Shown piece by piece: positions 43,955 through 51,382 of a stretch of DNA of 56,736 nucleotides. The DNA comes from CADEDH01 sp047971245 (GTDB lineage: Bacteria > Actinomycetota > Acidimicrobiia > Acidimicrobiales > SZUA-35). The stretch is from contig JBKDZN010000110.1 of NCBI GenBank assembly GCA_047971245.1, forward strand, positions 1 to 56,736, in the 5' to 3' direction. A program made the translations under genes and the position numbers. The notes beneath the pieces are model-generated. The model had not been told where the DNA came from and did no database searches. It was given only the letters and a program-made list of their open reading frames with translations. Position 1 is the first letter of the stretch; each line of letters starts with the position of its first letter.

Positions 43955-44233
43955 GATGTCTTGCATGCGGGAGCGGGAGCGCCAGTGCTGCTTGGTCGGG
44001 AAGCTGATGATCCAGCGAGGCCGCATGAGCTGACCGGCGTCGAACACAAACATCTCGCCGACGCGAACCTCATCGCGTTTGCAGGCCTTCTCGTAGGCCT
44101 TGAAGTTCGCTGGGAAGGCGTTCTTGAACTGAAGGGCGATGCCCTTGCCCATGACGCCGACGGTGTTCACGGTGTTCACAAGCGCGTCGGCATCAGCCTC
44201 GAGAAGGTTGCCGCCGGAGTCGATGAAGCCCAT
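43955..44233 (-). pseudogene. DarG-like macrodomain antitoxin, N-terminal fragment
   Basis: About 93 codons from the ATG at 44233: GFIDSGGNLLEADADALVN, TVNTVGVMGKGIALQFK, then FPANFKAYEKACKRDEVRVGEMF and PRWIISFPTKQHWRSRSRMQDIE. This is the start of the DarG macrodomain, which removes ADP-ribose from DNA and so protects against the DarT toxin. The rest of the macrodomain and the C-terminal domain are lost at the junction with the pRiA4b-like fragment. No darT is found upstream, where the 139 bp to the tRNA gene hold nothing recognisable. Confidence 0.8.
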
Positions 44234-44388
44234 CATCAGAAGTACCACTTTCGCCGAACTTCAACCGTGGTGGCGATTGCCATTCCGCAACCCCAGCCGC
44301 GCCGCCGCGTTCCGCACCAGGCCACCAACACCCGTCCGGCCCTTCCCCCAGGGCTGGCCCGCACCGCTGTCACCTGGGGATTCTGTTG

Positions 44389-44462
44389 TGGAGCTGATGG
44401 GAATCGAACCCACGACCCCCTGCTTGCAAAGCAGGTGCTCTAGCCAACTGAGCTACAGCCCC
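44389..44462 (-). tRNA. tRNA-Ala(TGC)
   Basis: 74 nt on the minus strand. The acceptor stem GGGGCTG pairs with CAGCTCC, including the G3-U70 wobble that AlaRS recognises. The D-arm (TAGCTCAGTTGGCTAGAGC), the anticodon arm CCTGC-TTTGCAA-GCAGG (anticodon TGC) and the T-arm with GGTTCGAATCC are all normal. The discriminator is A73, and CCA is not encoded. The remnant-gene cluster lies directly beyond its 3' end. Confidence 0.96.
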
Positions 44463-44496
44463 AGGGCAGACAAGCGTATCGGCACGGCGTGCTGCC

Positions 44497-44919
44497 TCAG
44501 ATCGATGGCCGCGTCGCCCGGCCGGTCAGGCGCTTGGCCATCGCCCAGGCCATGCCTCGGCCCCGCCGACGCACGAGTTCGGTGTTGGGGCCGGTCCATC
44601 CACTGTCGAGCGTCGTGTCGAGGATCTCGAGCCATCGCTCGAACAGGGCGTCGTCGAATGGCTCGGCCTGGTGCAGCCAGCCGTGGGCCGAGATCACCTC
44701 ATCCCCCGACTGGTGGGGCCCGCCGAACACCACCCCGGCCCAGAAGTCGGTCAACAGGCCGGTGTGGGCGTGCCAGTCCACCTCGGCGATGGTGTGGAAC
44801 CAGACGTGGAATCGCTCGTCCTGCGCGATGTCCCGGTAGAAGCGGGTGACGAACTCCGCCACCTCGTCACGACTGTCGAGATCCCGCCCCCGGTGGGGCC
44901 CGGGCTGCGCACTACTCAC
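44497..44919 (-). CDS. Group III truncated haemoglobin
   Basis: 140 aa. The trHb pattern is visible: VAEFVTRFYRDIAQDERF, DWHAHTGLLTDFWAGVVFGG, then ISAHGWLHQAEPFDDALFERWLEIL (with the proximal His in this region) and a C-terminal helix rich in Arg/Ala. Group III globins are small cytosolic haem proteins whose roles in O2/NO or redox chemistry are not well defined. It lies just upstream of, and in line with, the tRNA gene. Confidence 0.82.
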   Translation of the reverse strand: MSSAQPGPHRGRDLDSRDEVAEFVTRFYRDIAQDERFHVWFHTIAEVDWHAHTGLLTDFWAGVVFGGPHQSGDEVISAHGWLHQAEPFDDALFERWLEILDTTLDSGWTGPNTELVRRRGRGMAWAMAKRLTGRATRPSI

Positions 44920-44967
44920 GGTCCCAGGATTCCTTTACTCTCACAGTTGAAGACTAGCTTGCCCGGC

Positions 44968-46482
44968 GTGCCGGTGATGGGTGCGCCGCTCGGCCGGGCG
45001 CACAATGCCACGCCGCCCGGTCGGCGTGGACGGTTCACCAGGGGAGGATCGAGCGCCGGGCAGTTGGCTCCGTCACAGATCGGCCAGATAAGTTCGGCCT
45101 CCTTGAACGGCTTCGACGGATACGCAGCGCCGCAGCCGGACGCCCCGCAGCGAGGCGGTCGGCTGTTCTACGGCTGGGTGATCGTCGGCGCCGTGTTCCT
45201 CATCCTGATGGTCACCTCCGGCCTCGGCTTCTACAACGCCTCGGTGATCCTCTCGGCGGCGGCCAACGAGCTCGACGTTCCCGTCGGCACCGTCTCGGGC
45301 GCCACCGCCATGTTCTTCGGGATCAGCGGCCTGACCGGCTTCCTGCTCGCCCGACGGATGGAGACCAGCGACATCCGGGTCTTCTACGTCGCCGGCGGCC
45401 TGCTCGGTGCCGCCTCCCTCTACGGTCTCCGTTTCGTCGACACCGTGGCCGAGCTCTACGTGTTCTTCGCCCTGTTCGGGATCGGGTTCGCCCTGGCCGG
45501 TCTGGTCCCCGGCACCACACTCGTCACCCGCTGGTTCCACCAGAAGCGCTCGGTCGCCCTGTCGATCGCCTCGACGGGCCTCTCCCTCGGCGGCATCGCT
45601 ATCACCCCCATCGCCGCCAATCTCATTGACGACCGGACCATGGCCGGAGCCGGCCCGATCCTGGCCGTGGTCTGGCTCGTCGGCGTCATCCCCATCGGGG
45701 TCCTCCTCCTCCGATCGAGACCCGCCGACAAGGGTCTCCAACCCGACGGGGTCGGTGAGGCCGCCGGCGACGGCCCCGTATCGGCGGCAACCCCCGTTGC
45801 CCTCGCCGGGGCCAGTTTCGCCGAGGCCCGCCGCACCCGGTTCTTCATCATGATGTGCGTTGCCTACGCCCTCATCTTCTTCGCCCAGGTCGGCGGCCTC
45901 GCCCACCTCTACAACCTGGCCGATGAACGGACCGACGCCGGCACCGCCGCCACCGCCCTCTCCCTGCTCGCCCTCACCAGCGTGATCGGTCGTCTGATCG
46001 GCGGCGTGGTCGTACTCCACGTGCCGGCGAAGTCCCTGTCGGCCGGACTCACCCTGTTCCAGGGCATCTCCCTCATCGCCCTCGCCAGCTCCTTCAACGA
46101 GCTCAGCATCCTGGGGAGTGCCGTCATCCTGGGCATCAGCGTCGGCAACCTGCTGATGCTCCAACCCCTCCTGCTGGCCGAGGCGTTCGGGGTGGCCGAA
46201 TACTCCCGCATCTACTCCTTCAACCAGTTGTTCGGCACCATCGGTGTCGCCGGCGGTCCGTTCGCCCTCGGCCTCATCCACGACGCCGGCGACTACCGGC
46301 TCGCGTTCATCATCGCCGGTATCGCCAGCGTGGCCGGCTTCGTCTGCCTCCTCGCCGCCGGACCCATCACCCAGGCCCAGGCGCTCTGGCAGGCCGAACC
46401 GGAATCAGCGCCGAGGCTGGCCACCATGCGACCGCCGGACCCCCCGCCCAGCGACCCCACCAGCCCCACCGGAGCGATCTGA
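44968..46482 (+). CDS. MFS transporter, oxalate/formate or monocarboxylate-type
   Basis: About 504 aa. A hydrophilic N-terminus of ~65 residues precedes 12 hydrophobic helices beginning LFYGWVIVGAVFLILMV (the family's FYGW start). GPGTTLVTRWFHQKRSVALSIASTGLSLGG-like text after TM4 (LVTRWFHQKRSVALSIA) is typical of the MCT/oxalate-formate group. TAGCTT (44955-44960) is 7 nt before the GTG at 44968, which I take as a leaderless start; other starts (ATG 44977, TTG within the leader) are possible. The substrate is unknown, probably a carboxylate. Confidence 0.85.
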   Translation: MPVMGAPLGRAHNATPPGRRGRFTRGGSSAGQLAPSQIGQISSASLNGFDGYAAPQPDAPQRGGRLFYGWVIVGAVFLILMVTSGLGFYNASVILSAAANELDVPVGTVSGATAMFFGISGLTGFLLARRMETSDIRVFYVAGGLLGAASLYGLRFVDTVAELYVFFALFGIGFALAGLVPGTTLVTRWFHQKRSVALSIASTGLSLGGIAITPIAANLIDDRTMAGAGPILAVVWLVGVIPIGVLLLRSRPADKGLQPDGVGEAAGDGPVSAATPVALAGASFAEARRTRFFIMMCVAYALIFFAQVGGLAHLYNLADERTDAGTAATALSLLALTSVIGRLIGGVVVLHVPAKSLSAGLTLFQGISLIALASSFNELSILGSAVILGISVGNLLMLQPLLLAEAFGVAEYSRIYSFNQLFGTIGVAGGPFALGLIHDAGDYRLAFIIAGIASVAGFVCLLAAGPITQAQALWQAEPESAPRLATMRPPDPPPSDPTSPTGAI

Positions 46483-46507
46483 CCCCTCACCGTCGACCTG
46501 GACCGGG

Positions 46508-48133
46508 CTACTCCCCGATCGTGGTGGCCGAAGGGGCATCAGCCACAGCGTAGAACCGGCCGCTCCGGGACCCGACGAAGATCCAGCCTCCCCACACCGC
46601 GGGGGTCGATTCGATACAGCCGTCGAGCTGGACGCTCCAGAGCCGGTCCGGTTCGACGGTGGGGTCGGCCAGATCGAACGCGTTGAGGCCACCCCCGCAG
46701 TCGGCCTGGATCAGGGTGTCGTTCACCACCACCGGTGAGCTCCACAACGGCCCCGGGAGACTCAACCGCCACCACGGCTCACCGGTGTCGGCATCCAACC
46801 CGAGCACGTCGCCCTCGTTGGTGGCCACGATCAACACCCCCCGGTAGAGGGCCGGCGTTGCCCAGACCCCCGAGCCGGGCAAGGCCCGAGCGGCCCGGCT
46901 CCACACCACCGGGTTGTCCGGCCGGGACGGGTCGAGCTTCATGATCTGACCGATCTCGGTGGATCGGGGCGTCGACCGTTCGAACTCGGAGGCCACGTAC
47001 AGCATCCCCGCCCCGTCCACCACGATGGTGGCGTCGGTGTCGTCCCCGGTCCAGAAGCGGAACACCCGGGTGGGGGTGCCCCCTTCATCGAGCGGTGACA
47101 AGTCCCAGCCCTGCACCAGACCCCCGGAGTTGGCGAAGTACACGACATCGCCCGACATGGCCACCGAACCTTCGACCGACACGTCGAGGTCGCCGAGGGC
47201 GTCGAGCAACGGCTGGTCCCACGACTCGGTGGTGAACGCCAGCTCCGGGTTCACCTCTACCCTGCCGTCGTCCCCGTAGCCCCGGTTGAGGTCGTACACG
47301 TAGAACCGGCCGTTCTCCCCGCCGAGGATCAACCGGCCCCGGACCACCAGGGCCGAGCCGTCCCAATCGTCGTTCCACAAGATCGGCTGAATGGCGTCGG
47401 CCGACAGGGTCCACAGTTCGCGCGGCGCGGCACCGTCGATGGCCAGCACATGGAACCGGTTGTCCCGGCTGCCCGAATACACCAGGGGAAACCCGTCGGG
47501 ATCGACAGTCACCGAACCCTTGATGATGTCCCCGGTCAGATACGGCGGGAACGCCTGTGCCCCCGTCGTGGGGTCCAGGAAGTTGACCGCCCGGTTGTAG
47601 GCCCCGAACGCCAGCCACCAAGCCCCGTCGGGCCCGGCGAACACCGCCGGTTGCCCCGTCCAGCCCGTCCCGCACCACAGCCGGTTCTCGCCGCCCACCT
47701 CCGAGTTCGAACAGCCCAGCTCCACCGCCCACCGCACCCGCGGCGCGGCGGGAACCGGTCCGGCGCCGTGGAAGGTCCGGGTCGGGTTCCCCCGGAAGGT
47801 GAGCAGCCCGGGCATCGCGCCCAAATCACTCCACGGCCGTCCCGCCGAACGGGGATCCACCCACACCGAACCGTCGGTGATGAGTTCCGCTTGGCCCGCG
47901 GGCGCCCGGATGGTGGGGGCCAGGACATTGTCGACCCCGCTGGTCAGCTCGATGGGTTCGCTCTGCAGGAGCGGGCGCACCGTGGTCGGGCCGAGGGGGG
48001 TGCTGGCCAGGTTGGCCTGCGGACGCCCCGCCTCGCTCATACCGAACTGTCGGATCAGGAGCAGCCAGCCCAACGTCGCCACGAGACAGAAACCGGCCGG
48101 AACGAGCCATGTCGGAAGCGGTCCCCGGCGCAT
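46508..48133 (-). CDS. PQQ-type beta-propeller protein, membrane-anchored
   Basis: 541 aa. One N-terminal TM helix (WLVPAGFCLVATLGWLLLI) anchors a large extracytoplasmic domain. The domain has repeated propeller blades, e.g. GSVTVDPDGFPLVYSGSRDN, VVRGRLILGGENGRFYVYDLN, VAMSGDVVYFANSGGLVQGWDL, YRGVLIVATNEGDVLGLDADTGEPWW and WGGWIFVGSRSGRFYAV. It resembles BamB/PQQ-dehydrogenase-type propellers without the catalytic residues, so a binding or scaffold role is more likely. The ATG at 48133 begins the TM protein; upstream in-frame sequence overlaps the HAD gene and is not used. Confidence 0.82.
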   Translation of the reverse strand: MRRGPLPTWLVPAGFCLVATLGWLLLIRQFGMSEAGRPQANLASTPLGPTTVRPLLQSEPIELTSGVDNVLAPTIRAPAGQAELITDGSVWVDPRSAGRPWSDLGAMPGLLTFRGNPTRTFHGAGPVPAAPRVRWAVELGCSNSEVGGENRLWCGTGWTGQPAVFAGPDGAWWLAFGAYNRAVNFLDPTTGAQAFPPYLTGDIIKGSVTVDPDGFPLVYSGSRDNRFHVLAIDGAAPRELWTLSADAIQPILWNDDWDGSALVVRGRLILGGENGRFYVYDLNRGYGDDGRVEVNPELAFTTESWDQPLLDALGDLDVSVEGSVAMSGDVVYFANSGGLVQGWDLSPLDEGGTPTRVFRFWTGDDTDATIVVDGAGMLYVASEFERSTPRSTEIGQIMKLDPSRPDNPVVWSRAARALPGSGVWATPALYRGVLIVATNEGDVLGLDADTGEPWWRLSLPGPLWSSPVVVNDTLIQADCGGGLNAFDLADPTVEPDRLWSVQLDGCIESTPAVWGGWIFVGSRSGRFYAVADAPSATTIGE

Positions 48134-48278
48134 CGGGGACAAGTCTGCCCGTGGATGACCGGCAATGCACGGGCGGCGCGCGTTCGCACCCGGAGCCGAC
48201 GGGATACCGTGGAACCCCGGTTCGCGTCCGGACCGGGTATCGCGCCGCCCCTCCGCGGGCAGGCCAGTGAGTGTGGCC

Positions 48279-49031
48279 ATGACCTCCCCCGATATGGATC
48301 CAGCGACGACGGTGGCCCCCCTGATCCCCGACGAGACCGCGCGTCCCGAGCTGGTGGCCGAGGTGACCGGCGCCCCCCTGGCCGTGTTCGACCTCGACCG
48401 CACCCTGCACGCCGGCTCCGGTCTCGGGGTGCTGGCCCGCCACGCCTTCCGCCACCGCCTCATCGGCCCGGAACGGATGGCCCGATCGTTCGTTCACGAT
48501 CTGGTGTTCCGGCGTCGGGGATCCACCGACGATCACACCAACACCATCGCCGAGCTCGCCCTCGACATGGCCGGCGGCGTCACCCTCGACGAACTCGTCC
48601 CCGTGGTGGAGGCCACCGCCCAGCAGATCGCGGCCACCGTCCGCCCCTCCGTCCTCGACCTGCTCCGCCGTCACCAGGCCGCCGGCCACTACTGCGTGGT
48701 CCTGTCGGCCAGCCCCCAACTCCTGGTGGAACGGATCGGTGAGCTGCTCGGCGTGCCGTGCTCGGTCGGCACCCGGATCGAGGACGATAACGGCACCCTC
48801 ACCGGCCGGATCATCCCCCCGATGGCGTACGGCCACGGCAAACTCGACCGCCTCCAGAGCGTCATCGGCTGGCCCGACGCCGGGGCCGAACCGACCACCA
48901 CCTACGCCTACGCCGATTCCATGTCCGATCTGCCCCTGCTCGAAGCCGTGGACGCCCCGATCGTCGTCGCCCCCGAACGCAAGCTCCGCACCCTCGCCTA
49001 CGAGCGAGGCTGGCCGGTCATCGACTTCTGA
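48279..49031 (+). CDS. HAD-superfamily IB phosphatase (SerB/CicA-like)
   Basis: About 250 aa. Motif I is FDLDRTLHAGS (DxDxT, nucleophile Asp), motif II is VLSASP (Ser), motif III is the Lys in YGHGKLDRL, and motif IV is YADSMSDLPLLE (two Asp). The helical cap between motifs I and II is of class IB, as in phosphoserine phosphatase and related lipid-phosphate phosphatases. The substrate is uncertain. The ATG at 48279 is used; in-frame GTG codons just upstream are possible starts. It is divergent from the propeller gene. Confidence 0.88.
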   Translation: MTSPDMDPATTVAPLIPDETARPELVAEVTGAPLAVFDLDRTLHAGSGLGVLARHAFRHRLIGPERMARSFVHDLVFRRRGSTDDHTNTIAELALDMAGGVTLDELVPVVEATAQQIAATVRPSVLDLLRRHQAAGHYCVVLSASPQLLVERIGELLGVPCSVGTRIEDDNGTLTGRIIPPMAYGHGKLDRLQSVIGWPDAGAEPTTTYAYADSMSDLPLLEAVDAPIVVAPERKLRTLAYERGWPVIDF

Positions 49032-49126
49032 GCCCATCCCGTCCCGGCGGGCCCACCGGATCGGCCGGATCCCCGGTCAACCGGTAGGCGTGCCCCGTTT
49101 CCGGCCCGCCGGTGCGGTGGTCGGGC

Positions 49127-50710
49127 CTACAGGCCGCCCTCGGCGACCATGCGCTCCAGGGTGAGGTCGGGGTGATCGGCGATCACCCGATCCATCCAGT
49201 ACTTCGACTCGAACAAGGCCAGCAGGGTGCCGTCGTCGCGGGCCAAGACGTCACAGCCGGGCAGGGCCCGAAGACGGTCGGCCGACGCCTCGTCGGTGCG
49301 GCGGGCGATGGTGAACGGGGTTGTGGTCAGCTCCGCCGTGGCCCCGAACTCGTGTTCCAGGCGGTAGCCGGCCACCTCGAACTGCATGGGGCCGACCGCA
49401 GCCAGGATCGGGGCCTGATCCCCGAGGTCACGGTCGCGCAAGACCTGGATCGCCCCCTCCTCGTCGAGCTGGGTGATCCCCTTGCGGAACTGCTTGAACT
49501 TCGACACGTCCCGCACCCGGGCCCGCATGAAATGCTCGGGGGCGAAGGCGGGCAGGGCCGGGAACTCGGCTGCTGGACCGGTGTAGATGGCGTCACCGAC
49601 CCGCAGGTCGTTGGCGTTCACCAGGCCGAGCACATCGCCGGGGAAGGCGACGTCGATCGTTTCCCGGTCCTGGCCGAACACGGTCTGGGCGTACTTGGTG
49701 GAGAACTGCCGGCCCGACCGGCCCGAGGTGACCATCATCCCTCGCTCGAAGGTGCCGGAGCAGACCCGGACGAAGGCGATGCGGTCGCGGTGGGCCTTGT
49801 CCATCCCGGCCTGGACCTTGAACACCAGACCGGAGAACGGCGCATCCAGGGCCCGGCGGCTGCCGTCGGCCATCGGCCGCGGCGCCGGGGACGGCACCAG
49901 GGCGGCCACCCCGTCGAGCAGGTACCGGATCCCGAAGTTGGTGAGGGCCGACCCGAAGAACACCGGCGTGGACTCACCGGCCAGGAACGTCTTCTGGTCG
50001 ATCGTGCGGCCCACCATGTCGAGCAGTTCGACCTCCTCGGCCGCGGTGGTCCACGACTCCCCCTCGGCGGCCAGGGCGGCATCGGGGCCGAGGTCGGTCT
50101 CCGGGGCGATCGTCGAGCCCCGGGAGGTCCGCTCGAACCGGGTGTACCGGCCGGTGGACCGGTCGATCACCCCCCGGAAATCGCCGGCGTACCCCACCGG
50201 CCAGGTGGCCGGGGTGGGCTCCACCACCAGGGTCTCCTCGATCTCGTCCAGGAGCTCCAGGGCACCCTTGCCCGGCCGGTCCCACTTGTTGATCAGGGTC
50301 AGGAACGGGATCTCCCGCTCCCGGCACACCTCGAACAGTTTCAGGGTCTGGGGTTCGATGCCCTTGGCGGCGTCGAGCACCATCACCGCGGCGTCGGCCG
50401 CGGCGAGCACCCGGTAGGTGTCCTCGGAGAAGTCCCGGTGGCCCGGGGTGTCGAGCAGGTTGAGGACATGATCGCGGTAGGGGAACTGCAGGACCGTCGA
50501 GGTGATCGAGATGCCCCGCTGCTGCTCCAGATCCATCCAATCCGAGGTGGCCGACCGCCGACCCTCCCGGGCCTTGACCGCGCCGGCCTCGACGCTGAGG
50601 GCCCCGCCGTACAGCAGGAACTTCTCCGTCAGCGTCGTCTTGCCGGCATCGGGGTGGGAGATGATGGCGAACGTGCGCCGTCTCGCCGCCTCCGTCTTCG
50701 GGTCAGCCAC
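49127..50710 (-). CDS. prfC: Peptide chain release factor 3
   Basis: 527 aa, the usual RF3 length. The GTPase motifs are complete: P-loop SHPDAGKTTLTEK (residues ~18-30), switch region RGISITSTV, DTPGHRDFSEDTYR and NKWD. The C-terminal domains are also present (GVGDAIYTG-like VGDAIYTGPA, GPMQFEVAGYRL). RF3 removes RF1/RF2 from the ribosome after peptide release. The start is GTG, 6 nt after the stop of a LuxR-type response regulator, so prfC is probably the third gene of the histidine kinase-regulator operon. RF3 is not universal in bacteria. Confidence 0.95.
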   Translation of the reverse strand: MADPKTEAARRRTFAIISHPDAGKTTLTEKFLLYGGALSVEAGAVKAREGRRSATSDWMDLEQQRGISITSTVLQFPYRDHVLNLLDTPGHRDFSEDTYRVLAAADAAVMVLDAAKGIEPQTLKLFEVCREREIPFLTLINKWDRPGKGALELLDEIEETLVVEPTPATWPVGYAGDFRGVIDRSTGRYTRFERTSRGSTIAPETDLGPDAALAAEGESWTTAAEEVELLDMVGRTIDQKTFLAGESTPVFFGSALTNFGIRYLLDGVAALVPSPAPRPMADGSRRALDAPFSGLVFKVQAGMDKAHRDRIAFVRVCSGTFERGMMVTSGRSGRQFSTKYAQTVFGQDRETIDVAFPGDVLGLVNANDLRVGDAIYTGPAAEFPALPAFAPEHFMRARVRDVSKFKQFRKGITQLDEEGAIQVLRDRDLGDQAPILAAVGPMQFEVAGYRLEHEFGATAELTTTPFTIARRTDEASADRLRALPGCDVLARDDGTLLALFESKYWMDRVIADHPDLTLERMVAEGGL

Positions 50711-50716
50711 CAGGGA

Positions 50717-51367
50717 TCAGACAGTCTCGTTCTCGGACGAGTCGAGGTTGATGATCCCCATGCGCACCGCGCTGAGCACGGCATGGGTCAACGACTGGGC
50801 GTCCAGTTTCCGGTAAATGGCGTTCAAGTGATTGTGCACCGTCTTGGTGGTGATCCCTAGATAGCGGCCGGCCTGCTTGGTGCTCATCCCGTCCGCGATC
50901 GCCTGGAGGATCTCGACCTGGCGATCGGAGAGCAGGTCCTGATGGTCCTGCTGCTCCTGGGCGGTGGTGAGCATGGCCCCGGCCACGGCCGGGGACAGGA
51001 CCGTATCGCCCTGGGCGACCCGCAACACCGTCTCCCTCACCTCGGCGAACGACGTCCCCTTCGAGAGGTAGGCGCTGGCGCCCGCGGCGATGGCGTCGCG
51101 GGTCTTGTCGATGTCGTCGTGCATGGTGAGCACGGCCACCTTCGTGTCGGGTAGTTCGCCCCGGATCTGGCGGGTCGCCTCGATGCCGTCCATCACCGGC
51201 ATCGACAGGTCCATGAGGACCACCTGAGGCTGGAGGACGCGGGCCAGGGCCACCGCCTCCTCGCCGGTGGACGCCTCGCCGACGACCTCATCACCAGCTG
51301 ACTCGAACGACTTTTTCAACCCCTCCCGCAGGAGTGCGTGATCATCGGCCAGCAGTATCTTGATCAT
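50717..51367 (-). CDS. NarL/FixJ-type response regulator
   Basis: 216 aa. The receiver domain (residues 1-120) has the acidic pair in LLADDHALLREG, the phospho-acceptor Asp in VLMDLSMPVMDG, and the Lys in YLSKGTS. A C-terminal LuxR-type HTH follows (LSDRQVEILQAIADGMSTKQAGRYLGITTKTVHNHLNAIYRKL). The gene starts 15 nt after the stop of the histidine kinase gene, the normal partner arrangement, and its stop is 6 nt before prfC. It acts as a cytosolic transcription factor whose targets are unknown. Confidence 0.94.
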   Translation of the reverse strand: MIKILLADDHALLREGLKKSFESAGDEVVGEASTGEEAVALARVLQPQVVLMDLSMPVMDGIEATRQIRGELPDTKVAVLTMHDDIDKTRDAIAAGASAYLSKGTSFAEVRETVLRVAQGDTVLSPAVAGAMLTTAQEQQDHQDLLSDRQVEILQAIADGMSTKQAGRYLGITTKTVHNHLNAIYRKLDAQSLTHAVLSAVRMGIINLDSSENETV

Positions 51368-51382
51368 GGTTGTCTCACCTGT

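Noticed and set aside
44018..44045. Possible attL/attR copy of the tRNA-Ala 3' end (GAGCTGACCGGCGTCGAACA against GAGCTGATGGGAATCGAACC)
   Set aside because: Only about two thirds of positions match and the stretch encodes conserved DarG residues, so the likeness is probably chance.
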